Of a stretch of 64,000 bases of DNA, positions 1-9,980 are shown piece by piece. The notes beneath the pieces are model-generated. The model searched no databases, was not told the origin of the DNA, and was given only the letters and a program-made list of their open reading frames with translations. The stretch comes from an uncultured Bacteroidota bacterium (lineage in GTDB: Bacteria; Bacteroidota; Bacteroidia; Flavobacteriales; Flavobacteriaceae): NCBI GenBank assembly GCA_902525795.1, contig CABZIT010000002.1, positions 1 to 64,000 on the forward strand, read 5' to 3'. Position numbers and translations under genes: made by a program. Every line of letters starts with the position of its first letter. Positions within the stretch are counted from its first letter, which is position 1.

Positions 1-1764
1 AAGGTCACCCTCGAATAATATTGTACCATCTTGAATAAGTTGGAAAGAATTTTCAGTTGGCCAGCTTCCCAGTTCATTATATTGAACATAAACTATATCT
101 CCAAAATCAGCACCGAACTCAAAAGAAATAAAATTACCAGATTCCAAGGTTAATTCAGTAGTAGTAACCCCATCAGGTCCACTAACTACAAAGTCAAGAG
201 TGTTTCCAGTCCAACCATCTCCATATGAGTCTTCAAGTATGACAGTGTAAATACAGTCAGCTACAAGCGGACATGCATCTAAGTTAAACGGATAAGGACA
301 ACTTGAATCACAAGCTGATATAGGTCCGTTATCCCATTCATCATCTGAACAGTTTGGTCCACCATAAGTCCATACGCCGTCAACTTTGTATGCCCATGAA
401 TCATTGAATGCCCAAGGGTGATCATAATTACTTGATCCACCTTCAAATTCAATATCACCAAATGTCTCAACTACCGCGCCATTCCAAAATAGTTCAAGAG
501 CATCATTACCGTTACTACTAACAGGTGATGTACTACCACTTGGTGCTTCTAATAATAGGTCGAAAGTATTCGACGCATCCATGTAAGCATTTACCACATC
601 TAGATCTCTATATAATAATATGTGATCACCAGAGGAAGCAGAAAGTCCTTCAGGGAAACTCCACTCTTCTCCATCAGTACCACCACCATTATTTGCAGAA
701 CCTAAACCATAAGCGGAAAGGTCAGCAATATCTCCCGTAGCTACTAAATGAACAAATTTACCAGCACTACTAGGAATATCTAAATCTGCAATACCTTGAA
801 TTGCTAATTCTGGTTGAGGAGGAGAACAAGACCCCTCATATGTAGCTGAATCTCCACTGGCAATTGTGTAATCTACACCATCGACAGTTAATATTCCACC
901 ATTCCAACCATCACCAAAAGTATCAATTAAATTGATAGTATAAGTATCACCATACATTAGCTCAAATTCAAAACTTTGAGCATTAGGACCAGCACCAGAG
1001 ACAACTTCTACGCCACCAGCGGTGATACTAAAAATGTTTTCACCTGCCCAACTTGCAGGAGTGTATGTGACACTAATAACACAGTCTGCTGGAGTTGCAG
1101 GAGCAGCATCGTAAACAAGACTAAACGTGTCTAGGTGCAAACATCCATTCATAGGGTTTGGACTTGCACCAGTACCACCGTTTTTATAAACCTGCATTCT
1201 GTAGGTTCCTGCTTCAGCAACCTCAATGGTGTGAACATTTGCTGTCCACTCAGCATTAGCGCCGATATTTCCTTGAGGAACTTCAGCTGCATAGCCATCT
1301 AGCCATCCAGAATCTCCATCGGATTTTTTAAAAGTTACTTGAGGACCAGGTCCTGCAGAGTAATCTAAATTACCAGCATTGGTCCATCTGTGGTAAAACG
1401 TTAGGGTATAGGTTCCAGCAGCAATATCTGTAAATACTTGATTTACAAATTCACCGTTACCACCATTACCAGCAAATGTTTTCCACATTCTATCTCCTGA
1501 GTGTACTGGGCCATGTCCTCCGGTAGTGGGGGCATAGTTTACACCAGCCGCACCAGACCATCCACAAGGAACACAACCACCACCTTGACCATCAACACCA
1601 TTCACTGCATCATCACTTGTAGTAGATAATGCACCATTGGAAGCGGCCATAAGATCGTCACCAACACTCTGAGAATTTACTGTAAAACTAAATAAAAAAA
1701 GCAGCGCTACTAATGAGCTCTGCCAAAATTTTATGTTAGTTAAAAATTGAGTAGTTTTCATCAT
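1..1764 (-). CDS. Secreted multidomain surface protein with repeated DGW-type domains (C-terminus cut by window edge)
   Basis: Open minus-strand frame from ATG at 1764 to the window edge (MMKTTQFLTNIKFWQSSLVALLFLFSFTVNSQSVGDD...); signal peptide; two related segments INLIDTFGDGWNGGILTVDG and TVILEDSYGDGWTGNTLDFVV. Absent from ORF track because it has no stop in the window. Confidence 0.8.
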   Translation of the reverse strand, partial: MMKTTQFLTNIKFWQSSLVALLFLFSFTVNSQSVGDDLMAASNGALSTTSDDAVNGVDGQGGGCVPCGWSGAAGVNYAPTTGGHGPVHSGDRMWKTFAGNGGNGEFVNQVFTDIAAGTYTLTFYHRWTNAGNLDYSAGPGPQVTFKKSDGDSGWLDGYAAEVPQGNIGANAEWTANVHTIEVAEAGTYRMQVYKNGGTGASPNPMNGCLHLDTFSLVYDAAPATPADCVISVTYTPASWAGENIFSITAGGVEVVSGAGPNAQSFEFELMYGDTYTINLIDTFGDGWNGGILTVDGVDYTIASGDSATYEGSCSPPQPELAIQGIADLDIPSSAGKFVHLVATGDIADLSAYGLGSANNGGGTDGEEWSFPEGLSASSGDHILLYRDLDVVNAYMDASNTFDLLLEAPSGSTSPVSSNGNDALELFWNGAVVETFGDIEFEGGSSNYDHPWAFNDSWAYKVDGVWTYGGPNCSDDEWDNGPISACDSSCPYPFNLDACPLVADCIYTVILEDSYGDGWTGNTLDFVVSGPDGVTTTELTLESGNFISFEFGADFGDIVYVQYNELGSWPTENSFQLIQDGTILFEGDL

Positions 1765-1801
1765 TTATTTTAATTTGATTAATATTTATAATTATAAATT
1801 T

Positions 1802-2125
1802 CTAGATATTTCTTTTGTGTTCTTTCCAAAGTTTCATTCTTTCATCACCAAGAACACCTTTTAATTTACCCCATAATCGATTATAGAGTTTTTTTAATTC
1901 TAATCGCATCTGCTCTTTATCCTCACTGTATGTTTTACGAATTCCTTGAGCATCGATGAACCTTTTGAGTTGAATCATGTATACCTTTTCTGATAATACA
2001 TCATCTAAAGACATAACCATGGTCATCTCATCTGCAATTTTTTTTGCTCTTTCCTGTACTCCGTCCTGTGCAAAAACACTGAACGAAAACGCTAAAGAAA
2101 AAAATAAAATGTAGAATTTATTCAT
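1802..2125 (-). CDS. Small secreted hypothetical protein
   Basis: 107 aa ORF with N-terminal signal peptide MNKFYILFFSLAFSFSVFAQ, charged helical remainder. Confidence 0.7.
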   Translation of the reverse strand: MNKFYILFFSLAFSFSVFAQDGVQERAKKIADEMTMVMSLDDVLSEKVYMIQLKRFIDAQGIRKTYSEDKEQMRLELKKLYNRLWGKLKGVLGDERMKLWKEHKRNI

Positions 2126-2251
2126 TAAAAAAATAAATAGCTTGTCAAGATAGTAATTTTTATCAATTACACAAGAATAAATAATTTTATTTTTTTATGA
2201 TTTAAAAGATTAATAATGAAACTGAAAAAATGTTAAAGAAAATCAAGTAAA

Positions 2252-3697
2252 TTAGTGAAAAGAGTTAATTTTTTTTAATGTATTAAATTTCCAAGTAATA
2301 CCAGGTTGCCATTTTGGTGCTTTCACTCCGGATAAATAGTTCATTAAAGAAGTTTCCAGTCTTTTAGCTATTTTACCTTTTTTTTGATAGAGATCATTTT
2401 CTTCATAAATATCCGTATTCAAATCAAATAATTGTATCTCATCATTATCATAAAATTTTACAAGTTTATAATTGTCTTGAATAATTGCAGAATGTGCTCT
2501 TTTCAAAGCAATTCCATTTTCATAAGGCACATGGAAAATTAAACCATTTGTAGGTCTTTTAATTGTTTTGGATTTACCGAATAATATATCCTTAAAACTA
2601 CCCCCGTCAAGGGACTTATCTTTAATTTTTTTCGAGGAAATTATATCAATAATTGTGGGCAATAAATCCGAAAAAGAAATATTAGTAGCACTGTAAGAAT
2701 TAGGCTCAATGTTAGGTCCGCTGATTATCATTGGCACACGAATACCTCCTTCCATCGCATCCCATTTCCCTCTAGAAAGAGGGTAATTATAAGATTGCTT
2801 GTAATATCTTCTGGGTACAATAATTGGAACCGAGCCGTTGTCGGATGAGTAAATAATGTAGGTATTATTTTCTATACCTAATTCTTTTAGTTTTTTCATA
2901 ATTAGACCAACGCTTTGATCTAAATTTTCGGTCATAGCTGCAAGACCAATATTGTTATGAATCTTTCCTTTTTCCTTTTTTGAATATTTTTCATAAGATT
3001 TTTTTGTCATCATCAAATTAGAATGAATGGCATAGTGGGAAAGCTGAAGATAAAAAGGAGTTTTTTTCTGAGCGTTTTCTTCTATAAAATCAATTGCTTT
3101 TTCAGTAATACTAAATATTTTCTTTGGGTCTTCACTAATATTATTACCCCACTGCAATTCACGAGAATCATAATCAAAAAAACCATCTTTATTTTTTGTT
3201 GGCCCATCGCTTTTGTCATATCCAAGGGTTTTTGGATCACTATCCATACCCCATTTTCCAAAATGTGCTGCTTTGTAGCTACTATTGGTTTTTTTTATTT
3301 GCTTTGCGAGCGTATTAGAACTATTATGATCGATGTGATTGGTATTCATCCCCACGCGAATCATTTGTAATCTTGCTGGTGTTTGACCAAATTGAATACT
3401 ATATCTGCTAGGAGCACATACAGGAGCGCTTCCATAAGCGTTTGAAAATTTCATTCCTTTTTTTGCTAATTTTTCAAGGTTTGGAGTCTCATAAAAATCA
3501 CTGGCAGAGTAGGGTATGGTGTCGTTCATTCTAACAGATGTCCCATTCCAACCTTGATCATCTGCAAGAATAAAAATAAAATTAGGAGGATTTGTTTTTT
3601 CTTGACTTGAAAAGATAAAATTGGAAACAAAACCCAAAGAAATCAATAAATATATTGATCTTTTTATTTTGAATTGTTTTGTAAAAACTTTAATCAA
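2252..3697 (-). CDS. Family S1 sulfatase
   Basis: NFIFILADDQGWNG N-terminal motif and VCAPSRYSIQFGQTPARL (C-x-P-S-R formylglycine signature). The listed ATG (3769) lies inside susD; an in-frame TTG at 3697 directly before the signal peptide is a better start. Confidence 0.85.
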   Translation of the reverse strand: MIKVFTKQFKIKRSIYLLISLGFVSNFIFSSQEKTNPPNFIFILADDQGWNGTSVRMNDTIPYSASDFYETPNLEKLAKKGMKFSNAYGSAPVCAPSRYSIQFGQTPARLQMIRVGMNTNHIDHNSSNTLAKQIKKTNSSYKAAHFGKWGMDSDPKTLGYDKSDGPTKNKDGFFDYDSRELQWGNNISEDPKKIFSITEKAIDFIEENAQKKTPFYLQLSHYAIHSNLMMTKKSYEKYSKKEKGKIHNNIGLAAMTENLDQSVGLIMKKLKELGIENNTYIIYSSDNGSVPIIVPRRYYKQSYNYPLSRGKWDAMEGGIRVPMIISGPNIEPNSYSATNISFSDLLPTIIDIISSKKIKDKSLDGGSFKDILFGKSKTIKRPTNGLIFHVPYENGIALKRAHSAIIQDNYKLVKFYDNDEIQLFDLNTDIYEENDLYQKKGKIAKRLETSLMNYLSGVKAPKWQPGITWKFNTLKKINSFH

Positions 3698-5255
3698 TTT
3701 GACTATTTGTTGAAGTCTCAGTAATAGGAATTGGCCAGAAATAATCTTCAGGTTGTCTAGCTCCTTCAATGTCCCCGTATATTAGTCTACAGTACTCATC
3801 ATAATAACCAAATCTTGTGAGATCAAAGAATCTGTGTCCCTCCATGTACAGCTCAACTCCTCGTTCTCTTAAAATTTGTTCTCTAAAAATATCAAAAGGC
3901 ATTCCTGTGTAATCCATATCTTCCATTTCTACTCTGTTACGAAGGATGTTAACATTTTCATTTGCATCAGCTGGATTGCCGGAAATTTCTGCCATGGCTT
4001 CCGCTCTCATCAAATGAACATCCGCGAGACGAATCACATGCCAGTTTTGTCTACTTGTATACTCTGTTGTAGCTTCTGTATCAATGTATTTCGCTGTCCA
4101 CACTTGCCATAGGGTTCCGAAAGTATTTCCATTTTCATCACTTGGCACATAACCAGTTGAATATTGATTTAAATTAAAAAATCGGGTTGCAGTCGCATAT
4201 TCTCTTATGATAGAAAACTGAAATCTATTATCATACTTGTCAATTCTGTTATTTATAAAAATAGGTTTTAGTTTATTGTTACCCCCAAAACCACTTCCTG
4301 AAAGGCCAGCATTTCTTGGGGTAAACAAATTAGAAACTGCTGTACCTTGGCCGGAAAGAGAAGATCCTTGAATATCAAATAACATTTCTTCATTATTTCC
4401 ATTATCAGCATCAAAAATAGTAACCCAATCAGCGAGATTTGTTTTCAGTGCGTATCCACTACCACTTAAAGCTGCATCACATTGCTCCTTTGCATATTGA
4501 TAATATGTTTGGTAAGATTCTGGAAAACCAAGATACAAGCTGTTTCCCTCATTACCTTGTTCAGCAGTTCTTTTACAAGAAGCTATTCTAGTGTAAACCT
4601 TAGCAAGAAGTGCATGCGCAGCTGTATTGGTAGCCCTTCCCAGCTCTAATCCTGATTCATTTCTTGCCCAACACTCTTCAGAGGCGTAAATGAGGTCATC
4701 TATAATGACATCATATATATCTACAATGGAAGATACTGGAAGACCTTCATCTTCCCCAGATTGGAGAGGAACAGTTCTCAAAGGAACCTCTCCAAATCCT
4801 CTAACCAGATTAAAGTAATGTAAGGCTCTTAAAAACTTTGCTTCTCCAACGATTCTATTTCTTAGATTTTCATCCATTTCAATTTCAGGCACTTTAGAAA
4901 TCACATTATTAGCTTCTCTAATTCCAAGATATATTTCTTTCCAAAGATTAATAAGACTTTGATTGGTTGAAGTCACAGAACCAATTTTAAACTCTTTGTA
5001 TAGATAGGTAGATAAACCCTGATCTGAAGAAGCAAATAGGGTGGGTAAAAATTGTTGTCTATAATACCCATTTCCGCTTTTAAGTCTTGCATATGCTGCA
5101 TTCAAAGCAGATAATGCATCAGATTCGTTTTGATAAAAGTTTTCAGTATTAGGCTGCGTGAAGGGTTGCTCATCTAGATCACTGCATGAAAATGCTATCA
5201 AAAATAAAATCGCTAGCGTGAATACTATCCTAAAGTTTTTTCTATTGTAAACCAT
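3690..5255 (-). CDS. susD-like: SusD/RagB family nutrient-binding outer-membrane lipoprotein
   Basis: Lipobox ILFLIAFSCSDLDEQPFTQPNTENFYQNESDALSALNAAYARL; C-terminal RERGVELYMEGHRFFDLTRFG and PIPITE; follows SusC. Confidence 0.95.
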   Translation of the reverse strand: MVYNRKNFRIVFTLAILFLIAFSCSDLDEQPFTQPNTENFYQNESDALSALNAAYARLKSGNGYYRQQFLPTLFASSDQGLSTYLYKEFKIGSVTSTNQSLINLWKEIYLGIREANNVISKVPEIEMDENLRNRIVGEAKFLRALHYFNLVRGFGEVPLRTVPLQSGEDEGLPVSSIVDIYDVIIDDLIYASEECWARNESGLELGRATNTAAHALLAKVYTRIASCKRTAEQGNEGNSLYLGFPESYQTYYQYAKEQCDAALSGSGYALKTNLADWVTIFDADNGNNEEMLFDIQGSSLSGQGTAVSNLFTPRNAGLSGSGFGGNNKLKPIFINNRIDKYDNRFQFSIIREYATATRFFNLNQYSTGYVPSDENGNTFGTLWQVWTAKYIDTEATTEYTSRQNWHVIRLADVHLMRAEAMAEISGNPADANENVNILRNRVEMEDMDYTGMPFDIFREQILRERGVELYMEGHRFFDLTRFGYYDEYCRLIYGDIEGARQPEDYFWPIPITETSTNSQID

Positions 5256-5258
5256 ATT

Positions 5259-8200
5259 TTAATAATTAAATTTTAATCCTAATAAGTATGTTTTTGTCCC
5301 AGGATAAGTTCCAAAATCAACTCCTCTTTTTTGGGGATTTTTCGTGTATGTTCTAACCTCTGGATCATATCCTGGATAATCTGTCCAAACAACTAAATTT
5401 TGACCAGAAAAGTATAATCGCATATTTTTGCCTCCGCTGAAATCAAAAGTATAACCAACATTTATATTTTTTAATCTTAAGAATGAGCCATCAAAAATAT
5501 TCCTGTCTGAGGAAATAGCCCGTGAACCAGTGTCAAGAATAGCAGCTGGATGAGATGCATTCGATAAATTACCCATGGATGGATCGTAAGAATAAGCTCC
5601 ATCAGCAAATGTAATCGGTGCAATCCATGAATTTTCAAATGATGATGACAAAACATTGGTAGTTTTTTGTAATCCACTTAATTGCCAGGAATCAACCCAA
5701 AAAATATCTCCTCCTTGTTGACCGGTAAATAAAATGCTTGCATCCCATTTTTTGTAAGAAAAATTATTGGTAAAAGAGAAAGTGAAATCCGGATTTGGAT
5801 CACCAATTTTTACATAATCATCAAAGTTAATTTCCTGTATATCAGCAGGGTTCCCAAATTCATCTAAATCTACGTCGTGGTTAATGTATTTAATTTCACC
5901 TGGTGCAGCTCCTGAAATTCCTGAGTTTATCGCCTCATCCCAATCAGCATAAATACCATCTGTTTCAGCTCCCCAATAAATTCCTAATGGTTGGCCGACT
6001 TTAAATAAAATAGGGTAGGCTTGAGAAAAACCAACAGAGGGACCAAGCTGAAAATCTAGATTTGAATTTAACTTTTTAAGCTCGTTTTTATTCAATCCAA
6101 AGTTAGCATTCAAATTCCAAGAAAAATCTTGGGTAGATACTAAATCTGTATTTAAATTAAAATCAATTCCTTTATTTTCAACCTCCCCAAAATTATCAAC
6201 TCTAGTTGCATATCCGTTGGAGGGAGGTAATTGAACATTTTGTAATAAATCATGAGTTAACTTATGGTAAGCATCAATTGTAAAATTGATTTTAGATTCA
6301 AATAAACCAAGATCAATTCCAAAATTAAGCTGATCGGTGGTTTCCCATGTTAAATCATCGTTTGCTAAATTTGATTCATAAAAACCTGTTACAATTTCAT
6401 CGTTAAAATTATATCTGATTCCAGTCATTAGCGCTAAGGATTGATAGGGAGAAATTGGGTTACTACCAATTTTCCCATAAGACAATCTAAATTTTAAACT
6501 ATTTATTGCTTTGATCGAAGACATAAATTTTTCTTTGGAAGCAAACCATGATAAAGCTAGCGATGGAAAAAGTGCACTTTTTTTGTTTGTTGCAAACTTT
6601 GAAGATGCATCCACTCTTGCATTAATATCAATAAAATATTTTCTATTGTAATTATACCCAACTCTGAATAATGAGGAAATTAATCCAACTTCTCTAAATT
6701 GAGTTAGTGGTGTAAGTATTTCTTCAGCAGTAGTAAAATTATAAAAACTTGTTACATCACTTCCAAAGCCTCTTGCTTTATTAAATATGGATCGAACATC
6801 ATTTTTTTCGAAAGTAGCAACTAAAGTAGCGTCTACTCTGTGAAAGCCAAATTTGTTCCTGTATCTAAGATTTGTCTCAGCATATATTTTACTATTTTCT
6901 AAATAAGCCTGAGAAGCTTCTCCGTTTGTATTTCTACCTCTAGTTGTGTTCAGCGGATAATAATTATCTCTCACACTTTTTTGATAATTGTAGGAACCCT
7001 TCACAGTAGCCGTAAGATTGGGAGTTATTTTACCTACTAGTTGCAATGTCTGCCTAAAGGATGTGGATTGTTTAATATCCACTACAAATTTAGCAAGTGT
7101 GTACGGATTGGATATAATATTTCCTTCATTTAAATAAGCATAAATATCATCATCTTGACCTGGTTCTAAGAGTGAGAAAGTGGGTTGAAACTGAAGTGCT
7201 TGAGAAACAACACCTCTTTGTAAAAAGATTTGACCATTACCCACCGAAGATGCGTTTCCTTTTTTATGTGTAAAATATGTTCTAGAATACACATCAATTT
7301 TCTCATTAAATGCTTGTCTTTTTGCATTCATGTTATAATTTATAACTTTATTAGTTGAATTAATGATAACTCCTTTCTGATCGTGTAATCCTACACCAAT
7401 TGAAAGATTTTTTTTGAAATCTCCACCACGATAATTTAGATTATACTTATCACTCAAAGAAATATCATAAGTCTCGTCTTGCCAATTGGTACTAACTCCA
7501 GTTGACTCTTGAAAGGGAATGTTATATTCCATTAACTCTGGGAAATTGGTTAAATTTATTTCTTGAGAACCATCATAAATACCCTCAGGTCTAGCTTGAA
7601 TTGGGTTTGGGTTTGTAATTGCTTTCCAAACTTGATTTAATACTCTTTGATTCATATAACTTTCAAAACCTGGCCCATCAAGAACATTTATATTTCTCCT
7701 AACCTTTGAAACATAGCTTTCATAACTAACAGAAATTTTATCTTTTCCACCCTCATTATTTGCAGTTTTTGTAGTAATTAATATTACTCCATTTGCACCT
7801 CTTGCTCCGTATATGGCAGTTGCAGCAGCATCTTTTAAAACCTCAATCTTATCTATATCATTGGGGTTAATAAACCCTAGTGAACTTTGAGCTTGCCCTG
7901 ATCCACTATTCCCCTCAGCATCAGTAATAGGGTCAACAGGAATTCCATCCAATACATAAAGAGGTTGAGTACCACCTAAGATGGAATTAGTTCCTCTTAT
8001 AGAAACTCCGGAACCACCACCCGGTTCTGAACTTTCTGAAACAACTAAACCAGAAACTTGTCCTTGCAGTATGCTTTCCACAGAACTATTTCTGTTTTTT
8101 TCTAATTGCTCAGATTTTATTTGTGTTATAGAGCCTGACAAATCTTTTTCACTAATATCAAAATAACCCACGCTAACCATTACTTCGTCCAATTGATTTA

Positions 8201-8483
8201 AGTCTGTCTCCATTTCAATTTTGATTGGAGAGGATATAATTGGAAGTTCAATGGTTTTCATACCAACATAGGACACTTTTATTTTTTCACCAATTTTAAT
8301 AGTTATCGAAAAATTTCCGTCAAAATCAGAAACTACACCTATGTTTGAATCAACAATTTGAACAGTGGCTCCTGACATCGGAGATCTTGTTTCCTTTTCA
8401 ATAATATTTCCATTTAAGTTAATTTCTTGAGATAGTATAAAAAATGGGGTAATTAATATAATTAGTGCAAGTAATCTTTTCAT
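5259..8483 (-). CDS. susC-like: SusC/RagA family TonB-linked outer-membrane transporter
   Basis: Signal peptide, carboxypeptidase-regulatory-like domain (NGNIIEKETRSPMSGATVQIV), plug (IRGTNSILGGTQPLYVLDGIPV, EVLKDAAATAIYGARGANGVILITTK), C-terminal beta-barrel. Confidence 0.96.
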   Translation of the reverse strand: MKRLLALIILITPFFILSQEINLNGNIIEKETRSPMSGATVQIVDSNIGVVSDFDGNFSITIKIGEKIKVSYVGMKTIELPIISSPIKIEMETDLNQLDEVMVSVGYFDISEKDLSGSITQIKSEQLEKNRNSSVESILQGQVSGLVVSESSEPGGGSGVSIRGTNSILGGTQPLYVLDGIPVDPITDAEGNSGSGQAQSSLGFINPNDIDKIEVLKDAAATAIYGARGANGVILITTKTANNEGGKDKISVSYESYVSKVRRNINVLDGPGFESYMNQRVLNQVWKAITNPNPIQARPEGIYDGSQEINLTNFPELMEYNIPFQESTGVSTNWQDETYDISLSDKYNLNYRGGDFKKNLSIGVGLHDQKGVIINSTNKVINYNMNAKRQAFNEKIDVYSRTYFTHKKGNASSVGNGQIFLQRGVVSQALQFQPTFSLLEPGQDDDIYAYLNEGNIISNPYTLAKFVVDIKQSTSFRQTLQLVGKITPNLTATVKGSYNYQKSVRDNYYPLNTTRGRNTNGEASQAYLENSKIYAETNLRYRNKFGFHRVDATLVATFEKNDVRSIFNKARGFGSDVTSFYNFTTAEEILTPLTQFREVGLISSLFRVGYNYNRKYFIDINARVDASSKFATNKKSALFPSLALSWFASKEKFMSSIKAINSLKFRLSYGKIGSNPISPYQSLALMTGIRYNFNDEIVTGFYESNLANDDLTWETTDQLNFGIDLGLFESKINFTIDAYHKLTHDLLQNVQLPPSNGYATRVDNFGEVENKGIDFNLNTDLVSTQDFSWNLNANFGLNKNELKKLNSNLDFQLGPSVGFSQAYPILFKVGQPLGIYWGAETDGIYADWDEAINSGISGAAPGEIKYINHDVDLDEFGNPADIQEINFDDYVKIGDPNPDFTFSFTNNFSYKKWDASILFTGQQGGDIFWVDSWQLSGLQKTTNVLSSSFENSWIAPITFADGAYSYDPSMGNLSNASHPAAILDTGSRAISSDRNIFDGSFLRLKNINVGYTFDFSGGKNMRLYFSGQNLVVWTDYPGYDPEVRTYTKNPQKRGVDFGTYPGTKTYLLGLKFNY

Positions 8484-8484
8484 T

Positions 8485-9951
8485 TTATTTTCTTTTTTTA
8501 ACCTGTTTTCTCAACCACCAATCTCTGTCGGGGTTGTACTTGTATTTTTTTTGTAATCTTTTAGACTCTTCACGTAAATCTTCTTCAATATCATCAAAAT
8601 CTTTATCATTAATCAAATTTGTCATTTCACCAGGGTCATTAATTAAATCATAAAGTTCATCGATATCATTTTCTAAAAAATTATCGACAAGTTTAAATTC
8701 TTTCGTTCTTACAGCAATTTGGTTAGGACCAGCAAATGGCCATGCATCATCTTTGTAATATTCGAAGAAAACAGATTTTCTCCATTTTCTAACTTTTTTT
8801 CCTTTTAATAAATTCAGCATAGATTCACCTTGCATATAATTTGGCTTGGGAATTCCTGCCAAATCTAATATAGTAGGTGCTACATCAATATTTAAACATT
8901 GATCTTCAATTTCATACCCTTTTTTAATCATTTTAGGATATCTAATTATCATCGGTACCCTCATAGAATTTTCATAGGCTAATCTCTTATCTCTGTAAGT
9001 GTGTTCGCCCATAAAATAACCATTATCACTACTGTAAATTATTACCGTATTTTCTAATTCTCCAAGCTCTTCAAGTGTATTGATAACATTTCCTAAAGAT
9101 TCATCTACAGCAATTAAACTTCTGAGAAGCTGCATGTTTTTGAATTTATTTATTGGCCATTTTTTCTCCTTCAAAACTTTTGGTATTTCTTTACTTTTAT
9201 CCCACTTAAATCCAAAGGTCTTACGTCTTTGCCATGCAGGTTTTCCCTCAAAGGTTTCTTTGTGCGTGTTATGTGGCGGTTCCGGTAAAGGCAGCCCTTT
9301 GAAAAGTTCTTTATGCCTAGGGGCAGGTAGATGTTTTTCATGTACAGCTTTATGCCATAAATTCAAAATAAAGGGTTTTGATTGATCTCTTTTGTTTGTA
9401 AGCCAATCTATTGCCTTATTAGTTAAAATATCTGTGATATATCCATTTTCCTCAATTTCTTTACCATTATCATTAACCATTGGGTTAAAGTAGTCTCCTT
9501 GACCAATAAAACTGTACCAATAGTCAAATCCAGGCCTAACATGATCCACACCTCTTTTATGAGCCATATGAATTTTACCAATATGTGCTGTATGATATCC
9601 ATTTTCTTGTAACAATACAGAGTATGGTATATTGTTTTCCCAATCTGGATCAACATATTTGTTATTTTGATTAACCCCGTGCATATGGGGGTAAGTTCCA
9701 GTTAAAAAACTTGCCCTTGAGGGAGAACAAATAGATTGAGTAACAAAAAAATTTTTGATATTTACTCCTTCACTTGCTAATTTATCAATATTAGGCGTTT
9801 TTAAAAATGGGTATCTTCCGGAAAATCCTAAAGCATCAAATGGCTGATCGTCTACAAGGATGAAAAGAAAATTAGGTTTTTTTTCATTATCAGCAAAGAG
9901 TTCATTGCTTACAAAAAAAAACAATATGAGGGAAAGTAAATATTTTTTCAT
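8485..9951 (-). CDS. Family S1 sulfatase
   Basis: KPNFLFILVDDQPFDALGFSGRYPFLKTPNIDKLA; SICSPSRASFLTGTYPHMHG. ORF track starts at 9984; ATG at 9951 (MKKYLLSLILFFF...) gives a cleaner signal peptide. Confidence 0.92.
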   Translation of the reverse strand: MKKYLLSLILFFFVSNELFADNEKKPNFLFILVDDQPFDALGFSGRYPFLKTPNIDKLASEGVNIKNFFVTQSICSPSRASFLTGTYPHMHGVNQNNKYVDPDWENNIPYSVLLQENGYHTAHIGKIHMAHKRGVDHVRPGFDYWYSFIGQGDYFNPMVNDNGKEIEENGYITDILTNKAIDWLTNKRDQSKPFILNLWHKAVHEKHLPAPRHKELFKGLPLPEPPHNTHKETFEGKPAWQRRKTFGFKWDKSKEIPKVLKEKKWPINKFKNMQLLRSLIAVDESLGNVINTLEELGELENTVIIYSSDNGYFMGEHTYRDKRLAYENSMRVPMIIRYPKMIKKGYEIEDQCLNIDVAPTILDLAGIPKPNYMQGESMLNLLKGKKVRKWRKSVFFEYYKDDAWPFAGPNQIAVRTKEFKLVDNFLENDIDELYDLINDPGEMTNLINDKDFDDIEEDLREESKRLQKKYKYNPDRDWWLRKQVKKRK

Positions 9952-9980
9952 ATATGAAATTGCAAAATAGTTAAATTTCA

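Noticed and set aside
279-740. Track ORFs 279..470 (-) and 525..740 (+).
   Set aside because: Both lie inside the long minus-strand secreted-protein frame (1-1764) in other frames; low-complexity translations, shadow ORFs.
3023-4112. Track ORFs 3023..3370 (+) and 3876..4112 (+).
   Set aside because: Antisense to sulfatase and SusD with no recognisable motifs or start context.
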